NCBI RefSeq assembly: GCF_030272615.1
Contig: NC_081410.1
Span: 291,027,957 to 291,091,956 of the forward strand
Length of the DNA: 64,000 nt
Direction of reading: 5' to 3'
Source: Cryptomeria japonica
Lineage: Eukaryota; Streptophyta; Pinopsida; Cupressales; Cupressaceae
In this document: piece after piece, positions 35,746 to 48,464 of the stretch
Numbering within the stretch: position 1 is the stretch's first letter
Layout: every line of letters begins with the position of its first letter
Notes under the pieces: generated by a model
Databases searched by the model: none
What the model was told of the DNA's origin: nothing
Seen by the model: the letters and a program-made list of their open reading frames with translations, nothing else
Translations under genes and position numbers: made by a program

Positions 35746-38510
35746 ATGGAATTGGAAGTTCAAGATGATGGTGAAGGTTTCCATCATTTCTCTTCAAGGG
35801 ATATTCAGTGGATGCCAATTTGTGTCAAAAATGATTTCATGACAAACCTTTGTGCAACAATTCCACTTGGTGGATTGGATGCATTTATCAATGGGGAATC
35901 GTTACTTGAAGGTGTTGAAGCCACATTTTTCCGAAAGCAGCACGCTAAAGACCATAGTATTGTGCACAATACGCATACAACAAAGATGTACAACTGGTTG
36001 GTAGACACATTCTTTGCTATTCTTTATCTATGTTTAATGACATTATGACTCTTGCTAATAATACAATAGTTGTTTTTGAAGGTATTGGTGAGCATATGGA
36101 CCAAAAGACAAAAGGAATAAGTCACCGCCTAAGAAGCGGGATCATAATTATTAGAAAAAATGAGGTTGTACATGCCACTTCATTGCTAAGGTGTTATATA
36201 GTAGGCCAGATGTGGCCATCTTGACATTCAAGAGATCATTGCATGTAGACAAGAAGGGTAAATCTTGTCATGGTGTGGATGATACCAACAATGAGTTGCG
36301 CTCTCAATTTGTGCTAAACCTATCTGATGAATGCAAAGCATATATAGAGATCTTGTTGGTGATGGATGTCGACTTTGATGCTATTATGGACATACATCTT
36401 GATGATCTCATTTTCTGTAGCATGTTGAGGAAGAGAGATTCATTCGTAACACGTAAGGATGTTTTGAATGAGGTGATGAGGGTCCGCTCCATTCGATCGC
36501 GAAAGCATGTGCACAATGCGACTAACATCTTAGAATGGAAAAAACAAGATGAGGCTAATTTATTTTTTTCCAGCAGCCACAAGGTCCCAACACACCTTTC
36601 ATTATGGGAATACAAATGCCTTGGATGCTTGACATGATGGTTCAACACTCGCATTACTCAATCATCTCAATGGATTCCGCATTTACAACAAACAAATATG
36701 GGGCAAGTCTCCTCAAACTCCTTCTAATGATTTTTTATCATATTTTCAAGTTTCCCATTGCATTTGTAGATGCTAATGATTTTTGTGATTGTTGCTTAAA
36801 ACAATACCAATTGTATTTGTTGCTCATTTTTTACGAGCAACAATCAGGGGTCCCTGTTGCATGGGCAGTGACATTGAGGAACAAGATTGAGGATATTGAG
36901 GTGTGGTTGGTGGAGTTGCAGAGACAAGCAAAGGAAAAGAGGCTTGATTGGAGGATTAATGCATTTATCTGATCAAATCATATAGTATGATACGTTGCTC
37001 TACGTTCTATTCTATATGATTAGGCACAATAAATTATTGTGTTTGTAACAAGAGTGTTTTTCAATGTCGTGTCATACTTTGTAGTTGGCATGTGCGGCGA
37101 GCAAGGTAGAAGAATGTCTACAAGTGCACAACAAAGGAAAGAGCAATGGACATTTTTCACTGTCTAGGGTAGATAATGATGGTAATGCATGAAAGTGAAG
37201 AGAGAACTATACAACAACTGCATAGTTTCTTTGTTGAATTTAGTGATCAACCACGTTTTCTAGAGTACTTCTACAACACATGGTATCAAGAAGATGGTCG
37301 TATCGGTGAGTTTGACGTCACCTTGGATTTGCCTTCGATGACTCATTAACTCTTTTGGTGCGACAGATGATGCATTTGTTTGGTAGTTGACATCTTGCTT
37401 TTATTTTTATTTTTTTGCTAGCTATGTGGGCAAAAAACTTCAGGAATTTCCCTCATGCTAACCAAGACACAAATAATGCCATTAAATCATACCTTGGAAA
37501 ATTGAAGGCGTTGCACCTAAGAGATCATAAAAAGACATGCTTGAGGAGGATGGACAATCTGTATTTTACACTTTCATATAAAGTGGAACCATTCTACAAG
37601 CATAAGCGAGAGTTGCAACATTTTGGATTTATCAAAGACTACATGTTGACACATTTGCAAACTAATATGGAGAGGGCAAGGGAAATTCCTAATGTCGATT
37701 GTGTTCCAGATGACACTCATCCTAGTTGGTACTAGGTGAAAAGTCAGTCCTCATGCAATTGGTATGTGGTTAGGAAATGTGCGATCACTTGTACATCTGT
37801 GACAGCTCGTGGAGTTTGCAAGGAAACATGTGAAAGCACACGTTGAAGGCTGCTACAATGTTGAATAACTCATTTGATGATTGAACATGTTTCGGGTAAG
37901 TGGACATTAAATGCAAGTCAACTTGTTTGGTTAGTGAATGTTGATCTTTGCCGACTTAAAAGATCTACACTTCACTCTAAGAATTTGTTTCATGCAAATC
38001 CTATTCCTATGTCAATTCCAACATCTGCTAACATTAATGAAGACCCAACACCTTAACCCATCATTGATAGAATTTCCAATGCAGATACACATATAGAGGA
38101 TGTTGACATTATGATGTGGAATGAAGCCAACACAAAGCTAAAGATGTTGTCACAAACAATGCCACAGTCACACGAAAAAATAATGGCATTTGTAGGTTGT
38201 GTGGAGAGGTTCTTGGTTGATCTTGACAATTCTGGTGACATGGCATTTGATTTTAGTCTCGCTAATGATCCAACCAATACAAGCATTGTTCGCATGCGAC
38301 CTTGGTTCAGTGCAAGTAGGTACCCTTGTTAGATTCAACGGCAACATAGGCAGACTACTAGCACTGAGATCTCTCACAATGTTATGCAGCCTATCAACTT
38401 TGAGTTCCCCTTGGAGACTTCTAAGAGGCGGAAGGGAAAGAGGCAATTGGACCAAGCACCGGAACCACATGTCCTTGCCACAAGATATGTTGCGTCTTTA
38501 ATACAGGTTG
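35746..38510 (+). pseudogene. MULE-type transposase / SWIM zinc-finger protein, decayed
   Basis: Frame-broken pieces follow the order of plant MULE/SWIM proteins. The N-terminal part has SRPDVAILTFKRSLHVDKKG and CHGVDDTNNE. The MULE core (36604-36972) has GIQMPWMLDMMVQHSHYSI, ISMDSAFTTNKYGASL, SGVPVAWAVTLRNKIEDIEV and KRLDWRINAFI. The part at 37415-37735 has NFPHANQDTNNAIKSYLGKL and a SWIM-like Cys cluster at about 37770-37850 (CAITCTSV...GVCKETC) without its final His. The C-terminal remains run to about 38510 with basic SKRRKGKRQ. The catalytic Asp of SMDS is present, but stops separate every block. No terminal inverted repeats were found, so transposon or domesticated-gene copy cannot be decided. 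Confidence 0.7.
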
Positions 38511-38869
38511 GTACTCAAGTGTCACCTTTAAGTGGTTTCTAAACATGTCAATGATGCATGCAGTTATTTAGTCATTATGTTTTGCAGCTGGTGAAAGTGT
38601 TCCACACATAGGTGTGACAATGTTTACTACACCCTCAACATCTAGGCAAAGGAGTCCTCATCGACGATTGGCTTTTGAAGGTCCTATATGCGTACAAGGA
38701 TCACATAATGTCCCTTAGCGACAAAATTTTTGTTATTATTTATTCAGTTTTAGATTTCTATTTGTATGTATTTCATATATGTGGTCCATGTTTCGCCTTT
38801 CATCATTCAACATGTTGTGTAATATGGACTAGCTTTGTTTGCTGTAATTTTGTTGTAATGTTGAGATTA

Positions 38870-40247
38870 TGTCCCTAACCGGTTTTTATAACGTATCTTT
38901 CTATACAAGTCTCATTTGTCAATTTCTTCATCTGGTACACACTCCAATGGCATACATCTACATTTCAAGCCACAGGCGAAGGTTGTAATTTTGTTTCTGC
39001 CACTTAATTTTCAGTATTATGCGTTTATATCTTATATTTATTGAATGCTATAGTTAAATAACTAACACTTTTATTGTATGAATATGTCTTACATTTATTA
39101 AATGCTTTACTTAAGTAAGTAACACTCTTACTGTATGATTACATCTTACATTTATTAAATTCTATAGTTAAATTACTAACACTCTTGTTGTATGTATCTA
39201 CAACTAGCTAGCGACTTTAGTAGAGCACAACAAAGAGTTTGCATTATTTTAGCTCCTTGAAAATGATATAATCAAGGATATTATGGAAAGGATAATTCTG
39301 AGATGGACCATTGTGTGGCATGTTCACGTGGATAGATATTATGGGAGGGATTTGAGGTACATCGTCTGTATAGATGAGGCCTACTTCTTTAATTCTCTTG
39401 GGGGAACATTATGTATAGGAAACTATGGCCTATATATTTGGCCTTTGTGTACTAGCCAATGGCTCTCCCTTGGGTTCACATCCTGTGCTCTTTCAAAGAC
39501 CCATGAAGAGGTGGACGTGTTTCGGTGCCATGTCCTGATGCTATTATCGATGAGGCCACTAGCTTTTTTCCTTTGAATCTTGTCGTTATGGACTATACAC
39601 ACCTTTTTACAAGATATGACAATCCTCGCCGACCATCGAGGTTTGCTAGGATTCATAGTAGATTTCAATTTCAAAGGAGGTCCTCTCCTTAAATTGTATA
39701 ACTGTACCTATATGAGTATGTTTTTTTTATAAAACAATTCATTTCTATGATTACATAACTAATCTATGTATGTTTGGCTGGACTACATTTATAATTTAGG
39801 TATTTTCCTACTTTTTATGTTTATAAACCACTCTATGAGCAATACAAATAATATTAATACAAAAACACACCATGCTATATTGTATCCATCAAAGCAACAC
39901 GATATGTTATATTACATACATTTCACTAACATGGTATGTTAAATTACATACATCACACTAACACGATATGTTATATTGTGTCTTTACTTGAAAGCATTAT
40001 ACATGAAACCACACAAAAGGGATTTATATCCTTAGAATAACTTAATTCACCATTGATGAACAAGTTAATGTAAATAGGAGCAGAGAATCAAACTTTGAGA
40101 TTTTTATGAAACTTTGACGATCAATGCTCAATACAACATGTTTTGTTAGTCCGTAAAATAATGAATGAACTACCCAAAAGTTTCAAGCAACTAAAATTTT
40201 AAGCCACTTTGTATTGTGGGCATTTGCAGCTAAAATGATAAAAGACA
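38870..40247. repeat. non-coding flank with two tandem-repeat patches
   Basis: At about 39020-39195 a 60-62-bp unit (TTACATTTATTAAATGCTwTA...AACACTCTTrTTGTATG) is repeated three times. At about 39865-39980 a 32-bp unit CACTAACACGATATGTTATATTA-type is repeated about four times; its core resembles the palindromic core of the 53-56-kb satellite. Open pieces at 39283-39690 show no motif I know. The end (40201-40247) is the left part of the copia target site. Confidence 0.6.
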
Positions 40248-40252
40248 GAACA

Positions 40253-41499
40253 TGTTAGTAGCAACCAAGAAGGAAGACTAAGAGGGGGGGGGGGGTGAAT
40301 CAGTCTTCACCAGATCTAGAAAAGTTAAACTCTAAAACATAAACTGCAGCAATAAACATATAAGCAAATTAACAGCACAAGACACAAGACCAGATTTTTG
40401 ACGTGGAAAACCCGGTTAAGGGAAAAACCATGGTGGGAACCTACCCACAATAAGATGATACTCTATAGTAGTATGTGAAAGTATTACAATGGGGAATGCA
40501 CATGCATTTAGGCACACTGCCTAGAGCTCACTGCTCAAAGATATTTGCCCGAAAGGCTACAACCCTCAAGGAAGTCTCATTGACTTATAATATGATTTGG
40601 ACTACAATCTAGAAGAAATGAACTGCAATGATAGCATCTACAAATGCCCGATGACAGTTCTGGTTAAGAACAATTATCTACCCTGCAATACCAATCTCAC
40701 CTCAACACTTCACTGAATGATAAATTTCTTGTTTGCACATTCACCTCTCTCTGATAATGCAAACATGATACCGACACCAAAACTAAGTGAATAAATCACC
40801 TATATATACAATTCATCAACCTTGACAACAAAGTTGACTAAACCCTCAACCCTCAACTCATAAAATTACATTGCATGATACAAAGATCAACCACTGAACT
40901 AATATAATGATTTACATTACATAGAATGGACCTAATTCAAATCATCAAATGATCACATCCATCGGAAATCACGCCAAGATCAATCGCAACACGCTACACC
41001 ACCAGAAATACCGCATAACACGAAATTCATCACCAGTTGATGAAAACCACCAAAAACTCACACAACAATCCATGCAGATCACCAAAACAAATATAACACG
41101 ACTAGGAAACACCAAGAAAGCACATTAGAATCATCACCAACAACTGCACCAACTCCACTTTTCAAATCTTCATCTGTCAACGTCTAGAAGCTTAAGAACA
41201 CAACCAATTAGCAACTGTGATGAAGAAAGATAGCTTGTGAAGCATCAAATCATGAACCATCTAAAATAAAGATACAAAAGATCATCCCAAACAATATCCC
41301 AAAGGCTCAACACAATATCTAATCACACTGGAATATACCGGAGGAGATACCGGATTCTACAAAGCAGTGATCAACATAAATAGACTACAAAACCGGATCA
41401 AAAAATCTTCCCAAAATCACTGGAATAAATCACATGAATATGTTGACATCAATGACAATAGCATATCCTAGCAGAAACAATGAACAACCATATCCAAAA
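40253..41499 (-). repeat. 3' LTR of the copia element
   Basis: The LTR is 1,247 bp; on the plus strand it runs from TGTTAGTAGCAACC to TATCCAAAA. It matches the 5' LTR over nearly all of that copy. It has about 150 bp (40285-40434, with a run of 12-13 G) that the 5' LTR lacks. The terminal CA on the right has decayed to AA. Confidence 0.9.
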
Positions 41500-41500
41500 A

Positions 41501-41512
41501 TCTCCCCCTTTG
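41501..41512 (-). promoter_or_regulatory. polypurine tract of the copia element
   Basis: On the minus strand this reads CAAAGGGGGAGA, directly before the 3' LTR, as is usual for plant Ty1/copia elements. Confidence 0.85.
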
Positions 41513-42053
41513 GCATTGATGGCAACATATGAATGTGAAAAACAGTCAATACAAAGAAAGAAGATATCACCAGCAAACTCCCCCTAAGATCAAGATAGAT
41601 AATGCAGTTTTTCACATGATCTCTCTCCCCCTTTGACAACAATGCCAAAGATCTCCAAAACAAAAACATGAATCTCTCTCCCTTGGGACACATAATTAAA
41701 TCAACATACTACTCCAATAGAGGAGCATCACCAACACACCAATCCAGATAAAAGAATAAGGCTCTAAGATTCATTGGATCGATGCAAATCAATGCATCTA
41801 GTTCTCATCATGAGGGGTGGATACCCCTAACTTGTCTCTCAAGTAAACAAATGTATCTATGGGAAAAAAGTCTTAGTGAAAATATCACCAATTTGTTCCT
41901 TTGTAGATACATACTCCAGCTTCACCTTCTCTTCATTGACTTGCTCTCTCAAGTAATTGTATTTGATTGATATGCTTAGTCTTTGAATGTTGCACCAGAT
42001 TATTTGACATGTTTATAGCACTGGAATTATCACAATATATAACAGTAGGCTCA

Positions 42054-43850
42054 TCATGAATAATTCATATATCTTTCAACATTTGCTTCATCCAAACTAG
42101 CAGTAGCAATGTACTCAACTTCAACAATAGATAAGGATACTGAATCTTGTTTCTTGATAGCCCATGAAACCATTTTCTTACCTAAAAAGAATGCTCCATT
42201 GGTAGTACTCTTCTGGTCATCAATATCACCAACCCAATCTGCATCAGTGTATGCACACAACATGAAATCATCATTCTTTGGATACCATAAACCATAATCG
42301 ACAGTTCCTTTTAGATATTTTAATATCCTCTTAACAACAGTGACATGACTCTCCTTCGGATCAACTTGATATCTAGCAACCATACACACAACATGCATAA
42401 TGTCGGGACTAGTCTGAGTAAGATATAGCAGTCCACCAACCATAGATATGTACAAACTTTGATTAGCTTTCGAAGATTCATCATTTTTAGACAATTTACA
42501 ACTAGTCACCATAGGAGGTCCAACCGGTTTGGAATCATCTAGTCCAAACTTATTCAACAGTTCCTTCACATACTTAGTTTGAGATATAAAGATACCTTTT
42601 CCCATCTGTGCAATCTACAAACCTAAGAAAAACTTCATATCACCAATCATAGACATCTCAAATTCTTTTTGCATATCATCGATAAACTTTATATTCATAT
42701 CATCATCACCACAAAAAATAATGTCATCAAAAAAGACTTCAACAATCAGAATGTTATCATTTTCAATCTTAAAGTACAAATTACTATTAGCAACATCTTT
42801 AGAAAATCCCAATTTCAACAAATATTTGTCTAATCTAGCATACCGGGCTCTAGGAGCTTGTTTCAATCCATAAAGTTCTTTCTTCAACTTACATACCATG
42901 TCTCCATCATCCAACAATGAAAATCCATCAGGTTTCTCAATGTAAACTTCTTCCTCTAGATCACCATTCAAAAATGCAGATTTGACATCCATCTGATATA
43001 CCTTTAAATCTTTATAGGCAACATAAGCAAGTAACAATCTAACAGTTTCAATTCTGGCAACCAGAGCAAAAGTTTCTTCATAATCAATTCCTTCTTGTTG
43101 TGAATATTCTTTGCAGACCGGTCTAGCTTTATTTCTGACTACTTCATCGGGTTCATTCAATTTGTTCCTAATAACCCACTTAGTACCAATAACATTTTTA
43201 TCCTTAGGTCTAGGCACAAGTTCCCAAGTGTTATTATTTTGAATTCGATCTAACTCTTCTTCCATGGCTCTTATCCAGTTATCATCTTTAAAGGCTTAAA
43301 CAAAATCTTTAGGTTCAAATTTAGAAATCAAACATACTTCTTCTGTAACTAACCTTCTTCTAGTCATCACACCTCTATTCTTATCACCAATAATCTGATT
43401 CTCAAAATGATTCAATTTAACATACCCCAGAGTCTTCTATTTGTTTTGATCCTCAGGTTCCTGAACATCTTCACCAGCAACAACATCCGGATTAACAGTC
43501 TCTACCGGATCATTCTGCTTAGACTCTTCAGGCTGAATAAGGGCTAAAACAATGTGTTGACCATCATCATAAGCTTTGATCTCTTTCCCAAGGTTCTCAT
43601 CCACCTTCACATTTGCACTCTCAACTATCTTTCTTAGTCTCTTATTATAGCACCGGTAGGTTTTTCTCTTTGTAGAGTATCCCAAAAAGATACCTTCATC
43701 ACTTCTAGCATCAAATTTTATGATATCCTCATCTCTCTTGATATAGCATTTTCTACCAAAAACTTTAAATATTTCATAGTAGGAACATGAACAAACCAAA
43801 GCTCATAAGGGGTCTTACTGGTATCACCTTTGCTATGAACTCTATTGAAC
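42054..43850 (-). pseudogene. copia pol: integrase C-terminus, reverse transcriptase, RNase H
   Basis: 43437-43850 is the end of integrase (KVFGRKCYIKRDEDIIKFDA, EGIFLGYSTKRKTYRCYNKR). RT (42615-43265) has [56 protein letters not shown] and the catalytic pair in [11 protein letters not shown] (family norm YVDD). 42054-42605 carries the RT-RNase H link (VGGLLYLTQTSPDI) and RNase H with CAYTDADWVGD and SIVEVEYIATA. One stop between LGL and IAQMGK separates the two frames; another lies near 43300. The integrase HHCC and DDE core, several hundred residues, are missing by deletion at about 43850. Confidence 0.92.
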
Positions 43851-45115
43851 CTTCAACATATAAGACATCAACAATGTTATGCTTACCATCAAAAGAAATA
43901 GAACCTCTCCCACAAATCACATAGGCTTTGTGATCTCCAAATCTAATTATTCCACCATCATACCTTTCCATACTTACAAACTTGTTTTTTATCACTGGTC
44001 ATATGATGTGAACAACCACTGTTAATCACCCATTCACCCTTTTCTTCTACCTTAGCAGCCAAAGCTTTCTCATCAATAGAACAACTAGTGGGATCAATAG
44101 GTACATGTTTATCTTCTTTAATGGCAATAAACACAACTTCATCTTCTTCTGATTCATCATCTGTAACACCTTCATCTGCAATATAATAACAGTTCTTTTG
44201 GTTCCTAGACTTCCGGTTAGACTTATAAGGCTTATCATACTTTTCATGATTCTCAAATCTATCATTCCTATCATGCTTATCAAACTTATCATGTCTATCA
44301 TACTTAGTCATTCTCTCTGGGCATCTAGAAGAAAAATGTCCTATCTTATTACAAGAAAAACATTTCAAGGGAACTTTCCATCATACTTATCGGCACCTTT
44401 AGGCAATCTCTGGGCAATAAATGCTTCAAGCTCATCAAGCTCTCTTTCTTGCTTTGCTATTTCTCTTCTTTCTCTTTCATATCTGGATATCCTGCACTCA
44501 TCAGGATCATATTTCTTCTTACCAGATAGAGATGTTGATGCTCTAAATGTAGTATCAAACTTTTCATGCGATTCATCAAATTCGCTCATCTCAAATGCAA
44601 AAAGTTTTCCAACCAGCGCATCTCTTGTTACTATAGTCACACTCTGGATCTCATCCATAGCAACAATCTTATGTTTATAAGCATGAGGCAAAGATCTCAA
44701 CACCTTAGCAACATTCTCATCTTCCTCAATCTTTCAACCGACACACCTGATACCAAGGACAAGTTCATTCACCTTAGCCATGTATGAATGTATGTTTTCA
44801 TCATCTCCCATCTTCAATGTTTCATACATTCCTTTCAAACTCTGCAACTTAGCAACTTTCACTTGACTATCACCTTCATACAAGATCTCAAGCTTCTCCG
44901 AGATCTCATGTGCGGTCTCCCATAACATTTGTCATTTCAGAATCAGTCAGGGCACTAAGTAATTCTTCCTTTGCTCTAATGTTATATTCAGCTTCCTTAA
45001 CCTCATTAGGAGTGGATGGTCCATTATGAGGAACAACATAGACATTCTTAGTAATCTTCCAGTATTCCTCTCTAAGACATTTCAAGTGCACCTCCATCTG
45101 GCTCTTCCATATAAT
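43850..45115 (-). pseudogene. copia gag (main part) and protease
   Basis: 45115 downwards: WKSQMEVHLKCLREEYWKIT, then LLSALTDSEMTNVMG, GDSQVKVAKLQSLKGMYETL and MGDDENIHSYMAKVNELVLG, the UBN2-type copia gag core. The zinc knuckle is CFSCNKIGHFSSRC (about 44330-44365). Protease is reduced to WVINSGCSHHMTSDK, where the catalytic Asp of the family's D-S-G is Asn, so it would be inactive. Frameshifts occur near 44370, 44720 and 44920. The frame ends at the deletion that removed most of integrase. Confidence 0.9.
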
Positions 45116-47354
45116 TGTTACCAAATTTTGCACATGCCAAATTTAGTGCCCTAATGAAGCCTTTCATTCATTCATTTTGAAAAGGTCAAATCATGAACGA
45201 GAAATCAGAAATGCACTATTTTTGTCTAACTTGTTTGCTTCATGTGCAGATACAAGAAACGTGAGATAGCATGTGGGTTAAAATGTGGCTCCCATGAGGG
45301 TTGAGCTCAGCATGCAGTGGATCACAAAGATATTTATGCTCCATTACAGATGAAATGGTGTGGTTGATATAAGGCCAAAAGAAACTCAGAGCAAATGCAA
45401 TCAACCTGTGTAAAGTTTTTTACTTGGGCGTCAAAGAGGGTTTTAAAAGGCCAAAGAACTTCCAAGTGGTGTCAGTCGCCAGGCAGGAAGACCATTTATC
45501 CCACATTGTCCACACGAAGGGAGTTTATTGCATTTAAATATAAGAACACATATAACTATAGTGTTAAAGCTTACGGGCTTTTGACAAGAAGGGGATCATG
45601 GCTTAGTAGACCCCACATGCGCACGCATCTCAAAGCATCCAAATTTTGTGACTGGCTGGTGGGAAGAGGTTAAAGGTCGAGCAAGTAAGGAAGATTAGAT
45701 GCAGATTGTGGTGACCCAACGACTGTTGCTATGTCACGATGGTTAGATGCTCGTTGGTTACCTCACGCGACATACTGACTGATGACATGGAAAAGTAGAG
45801 AGTAGATGAAGAACCAAGGTGGACCCATGAGCGAAATAGTGGTTGACACGTGATGACACCATGGCATAAGAGAGACCCTCTCAGAGAGGTTAACGGGCAT
45901 GCAGATCAAGAAAAATCAATGATGATCACCAAGATCGAACGACTGTCGCTAAGGTGCAAGGAAAAGTTGCACACCCAGTTATCTCACGCAACTTAGTGAC
46001 TAATGACATGGTAGTTTAGGTGGAACCTAGGTAGTGGCCACAGACTGACCAAGAAGTGACACGTGGTGGTCCCGATAGCTAGGGAGAGTGGCTAAGGCGA
46101 GTTAAAGGCCGAGAAGATCATAGTTGATCGACGACAATCAAAGAAGATCTAATGGTAGTCGCCAAGTCACGGTGGGAAACTACTAATTAGGATTTCCATC
46201 GCGACCCAACGACTAAGGATGGAACTATCATCAACCATCGAAATAACATGTTTGAGGCTACTCTGAGAACTTGATAAGGAAGCATTTAGTTGGGAGTGTA
46301 TCATCGACCATCGGAATAAGTGTTTCAATGCTAACCCGATGACCTGATGAAGAAAGCAATGCTAGTTATAGTTAGAAACCAAAAGTAGTGGTAGGCAAGG
46401 TAGCGTCCAGGGGCCCATGCAAAATAAGAAGAAGTCATCAGGTAGTTTGAGGTCCGATTTGAGCTTGAGAGAAATTTTGCATGAGTCTTTCTTGTGATCT
46501 TGAGGTAATAAGGATTGATTTTTGAGTGCCATATGGGTCAACCTTTAGTTGACTAAGAGTTTGAACTGAATTGCATGAGTTTTTCTCATGATTTTTGAGC
46601 CTATTTTGGTGGCTTTTATTCCTATGCAAGGATCAATTTTCAAAAAAGATATTTTCAGTGGGAGTTCATCTTCACTCATTTTGAAGTTATCTTTCCTCTA
46701 CCTTTTTGGAAGGTTTTTGGTATAAAGGGAAAAAAGTTTTATCTTTCTTCTCTAGTTCTTGATCATTCTCTTGCTGGTTTTAGCAGAGAATTCATTCTTG
46801 TAGCTCCTGTGCAGTTTTATGACATAATACTAAATAAAAATTATCAGCTTATGCCTTATGTCTTTACAGTTCATTTTCTTATTCATGATTGAGAGCTAGT
46901 CTATTGTGTTATTGTTTAAATAACCTTTAAATTTTTTGTCTCATTTATAAGTCACGGGTTGTGCATTGTGATAAATTGGTTCATTTGGTTGATTGTGAAA
47001 GTTTTCTTTCCTTTAAATTTCTTGAAGTTTAAATCCTTTGCATGAAATATTTATGTGTTATGAACTAGAAGTCTATTTGTGCATATTGGTGTTTTTAGGA
47101 GTGTATCTCTATCATTGTGAGATATATTATTGATGCTTCACCTTGGTTTAGCATTTGCAAGTCATTCTATTTTCATTTTTAGTTTTCCTATCCCTTTTCT
47201 CAGTAAAGATTTAGAGTTATTCACAGGGAACCAACCCTTCATCTAGAGGTTAATTCTCACTACAGCAACCCACAAGCCTAAGAATTTTCCCATGTGTCAC
47301 CAAGTTGTTTGAGCTTTCAGCTTGTGCATTACGGGTGCAATTTGAGTGACAACA
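45116..47354 (+). mobile_element. solo LTR (2,239 bp) inserted in copia gag
   Basis: Begins TGTTACCAAATT and ends GAGTGACAACA. The 5-bp duplication ATAAT flanks it at 45111-45115 and 47355-47359. Reading gag across the site without the insert and one ATAAT gives an uninterrupted frame. Internal signals fit an LTR on the plus strand: TATAAA at 46721-46726 and AATAAA at 46833-46838, so U3 is about 1.6 kb and U5 about 0.5 kb. U3 contains about 2.5 diverged copies of a roughly 215-bp unit (45665-46215; core CGAACGACTGTCGCTAAG). No internal region remains, so it arose by LTR-LTR recombination. Family not recognised. Confidence 0.9.
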
Positions 47355-47419
47355 ATAATATAGTTACTTCCATCAAACCTCAGACTATCCTTCTTGAAAA
47401 AATTTAATTGAGTTGTCAT
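47355..47419 (-). pseudogene. copia gag N-terminus, cut off by the solo LTR
   Basis: The ATG at 47417-47419 starts about 20 codons that end in the conserved LRFDGSNY of copia gag. The next codons are in the ATAAT duplication and then the solo LTR. The remaining gag continues at 45110 and below. Confidence 0.85.
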
Positions 47420-47461
47420 CCTAGATCTCCTCAACCGGTTAAGATTCTACAGGAGGATCTA

Positions 47462-47473
47462 GCTCTACTACCA
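47462..47473 (-). promoter_or_regulatory. primer-binding site of the copia element
   Basis: On the minus strand this reads TGGTAGTAGAGC, 2 nt from the LTR end. It matches the common plant initiator tRNA-Met complement TGGTATCAGAGC at 10 of 12 positions. Confidence 0.75.
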
Positions 47474-47475
47474 CT

Positions 47476-48464
47476 TCTTAGCAGCAATCAAGAAGGAAGA
47501 CTAAGAGTGGGAACCTACCCACAATAAGATGATACTCTACAGTAGTATGTGTAAGTATTACAATGGTGAATGCACATGCATTCAGGCACACTGCCTAGAG
47601 TTCACTGCTCAAAGATATTTGCTCGGAAGGATACAACCCTCAGGGAAGTCTGACTGACTTACAATATGATCTGGACTACAATCCAGAAGAAATGAATTGT
47701 AATGATAGCATCTACAAATGCCTGATGACAGTTTTGATTAAGCACAATTGTCTGCCCCGCAACACCAATCTCACCTCAACACTTCACTGAATGATAAATT
47801 TCTTGTTCACACATTCACCTCTCTCTGATAATTCATACACAATACCGACACCAAAACTAAGTGAATAAATCACCTATATATACAATTCATCAACCTTGAC
47901 AACAAGGTCGGCTAAACCCTCAACTCACAGAATTACATTGCACGATACAAAGATCAACCACCGGACCAATATAATGATTTACATTACATAGCATGTTTCT
48001 AATTCAAATTCTCAAATGATCACATCCACCAAAAATCACTCAACGATCAATGTGGATCACCAAAACAAATAGGACACAACTAGGAAACACCAACAAGCAC
48101 GTTAGAATCATCACCAACAACTGCACCAATGCCACTTTTCAATTCTTCATCTGTCAACGTCTAGAAGCTCAAGAACGCAACCAATCAGCAACTATCATGA
48201 ATAAAGATAACTTGCGGAGAACCAAATCATGAACCATCTAAAATTAAGATACACAAGATCATCCCAAACAATATCCCAAAGGCTTAGCACAAGATCTGAT
48301 CACACCAGAATATACCGGATTCTGCAAAGCAGTGATCAACATAACCAGACTACAAAACTGGATCAGAAAATCTTCCCAAACTCACTGGAATAAATCATAG
48401 GAATATGTTGACATCAATGACAACAACATATCCTAGCAGCAACAATGAACAACCATATCCAAAA
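47476..48464 (-). repeat. 5' LTR of the copia element
   Basis: The LTR is 989 bp. It matches the 3' LTR but lacks the G-run segment (40285-40434 of the other copy) and has further indels. The expected TG on its left edge is TC. GAACA follows at 48465. Confidence 0.9.

Larger units (their letters stand above)
40253..48464 (-). mobile_element. Ty1/copia LTR retrotransposon, interrupted by a solo LTR
   Basis: The 8,212-bp element is read on the minus strand. The direct repeat GAACA at 40248-40252 and 48465-48469 is its target duplication. Order: 5' LTR (47476-48464), primer-binding site, gag, protease, remains of integrase, reverse transcriptase, RNase H, polypurine tract, 3' LTR (40253-41499). 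The copia order (integrase before RT) is clear. The integrase zinc finger and catalytic core are deleted, gag is split by a 2.24-kb solo LTR, and stops are frequent. A second copy of the unoccupied target region lies at about 48785-48900. Confidence 0.94.

Noticed and set aside
39283-39674. Open pieces on both strands as a second transposase
   Set aside because: Stops every few dozen codons and no catalytic motif; too weak to name.
35300-39700. Terminal inverted repeats of the MULE-like sequence
   Set aside because: No matching inverted ends with a 9-bp target duplication were found, so no mobile-element borders are given.
45395-45673. 92-codon open frame
   Set aside because: It lies in the U3 of the solo LTR; no family similarity and no other support.
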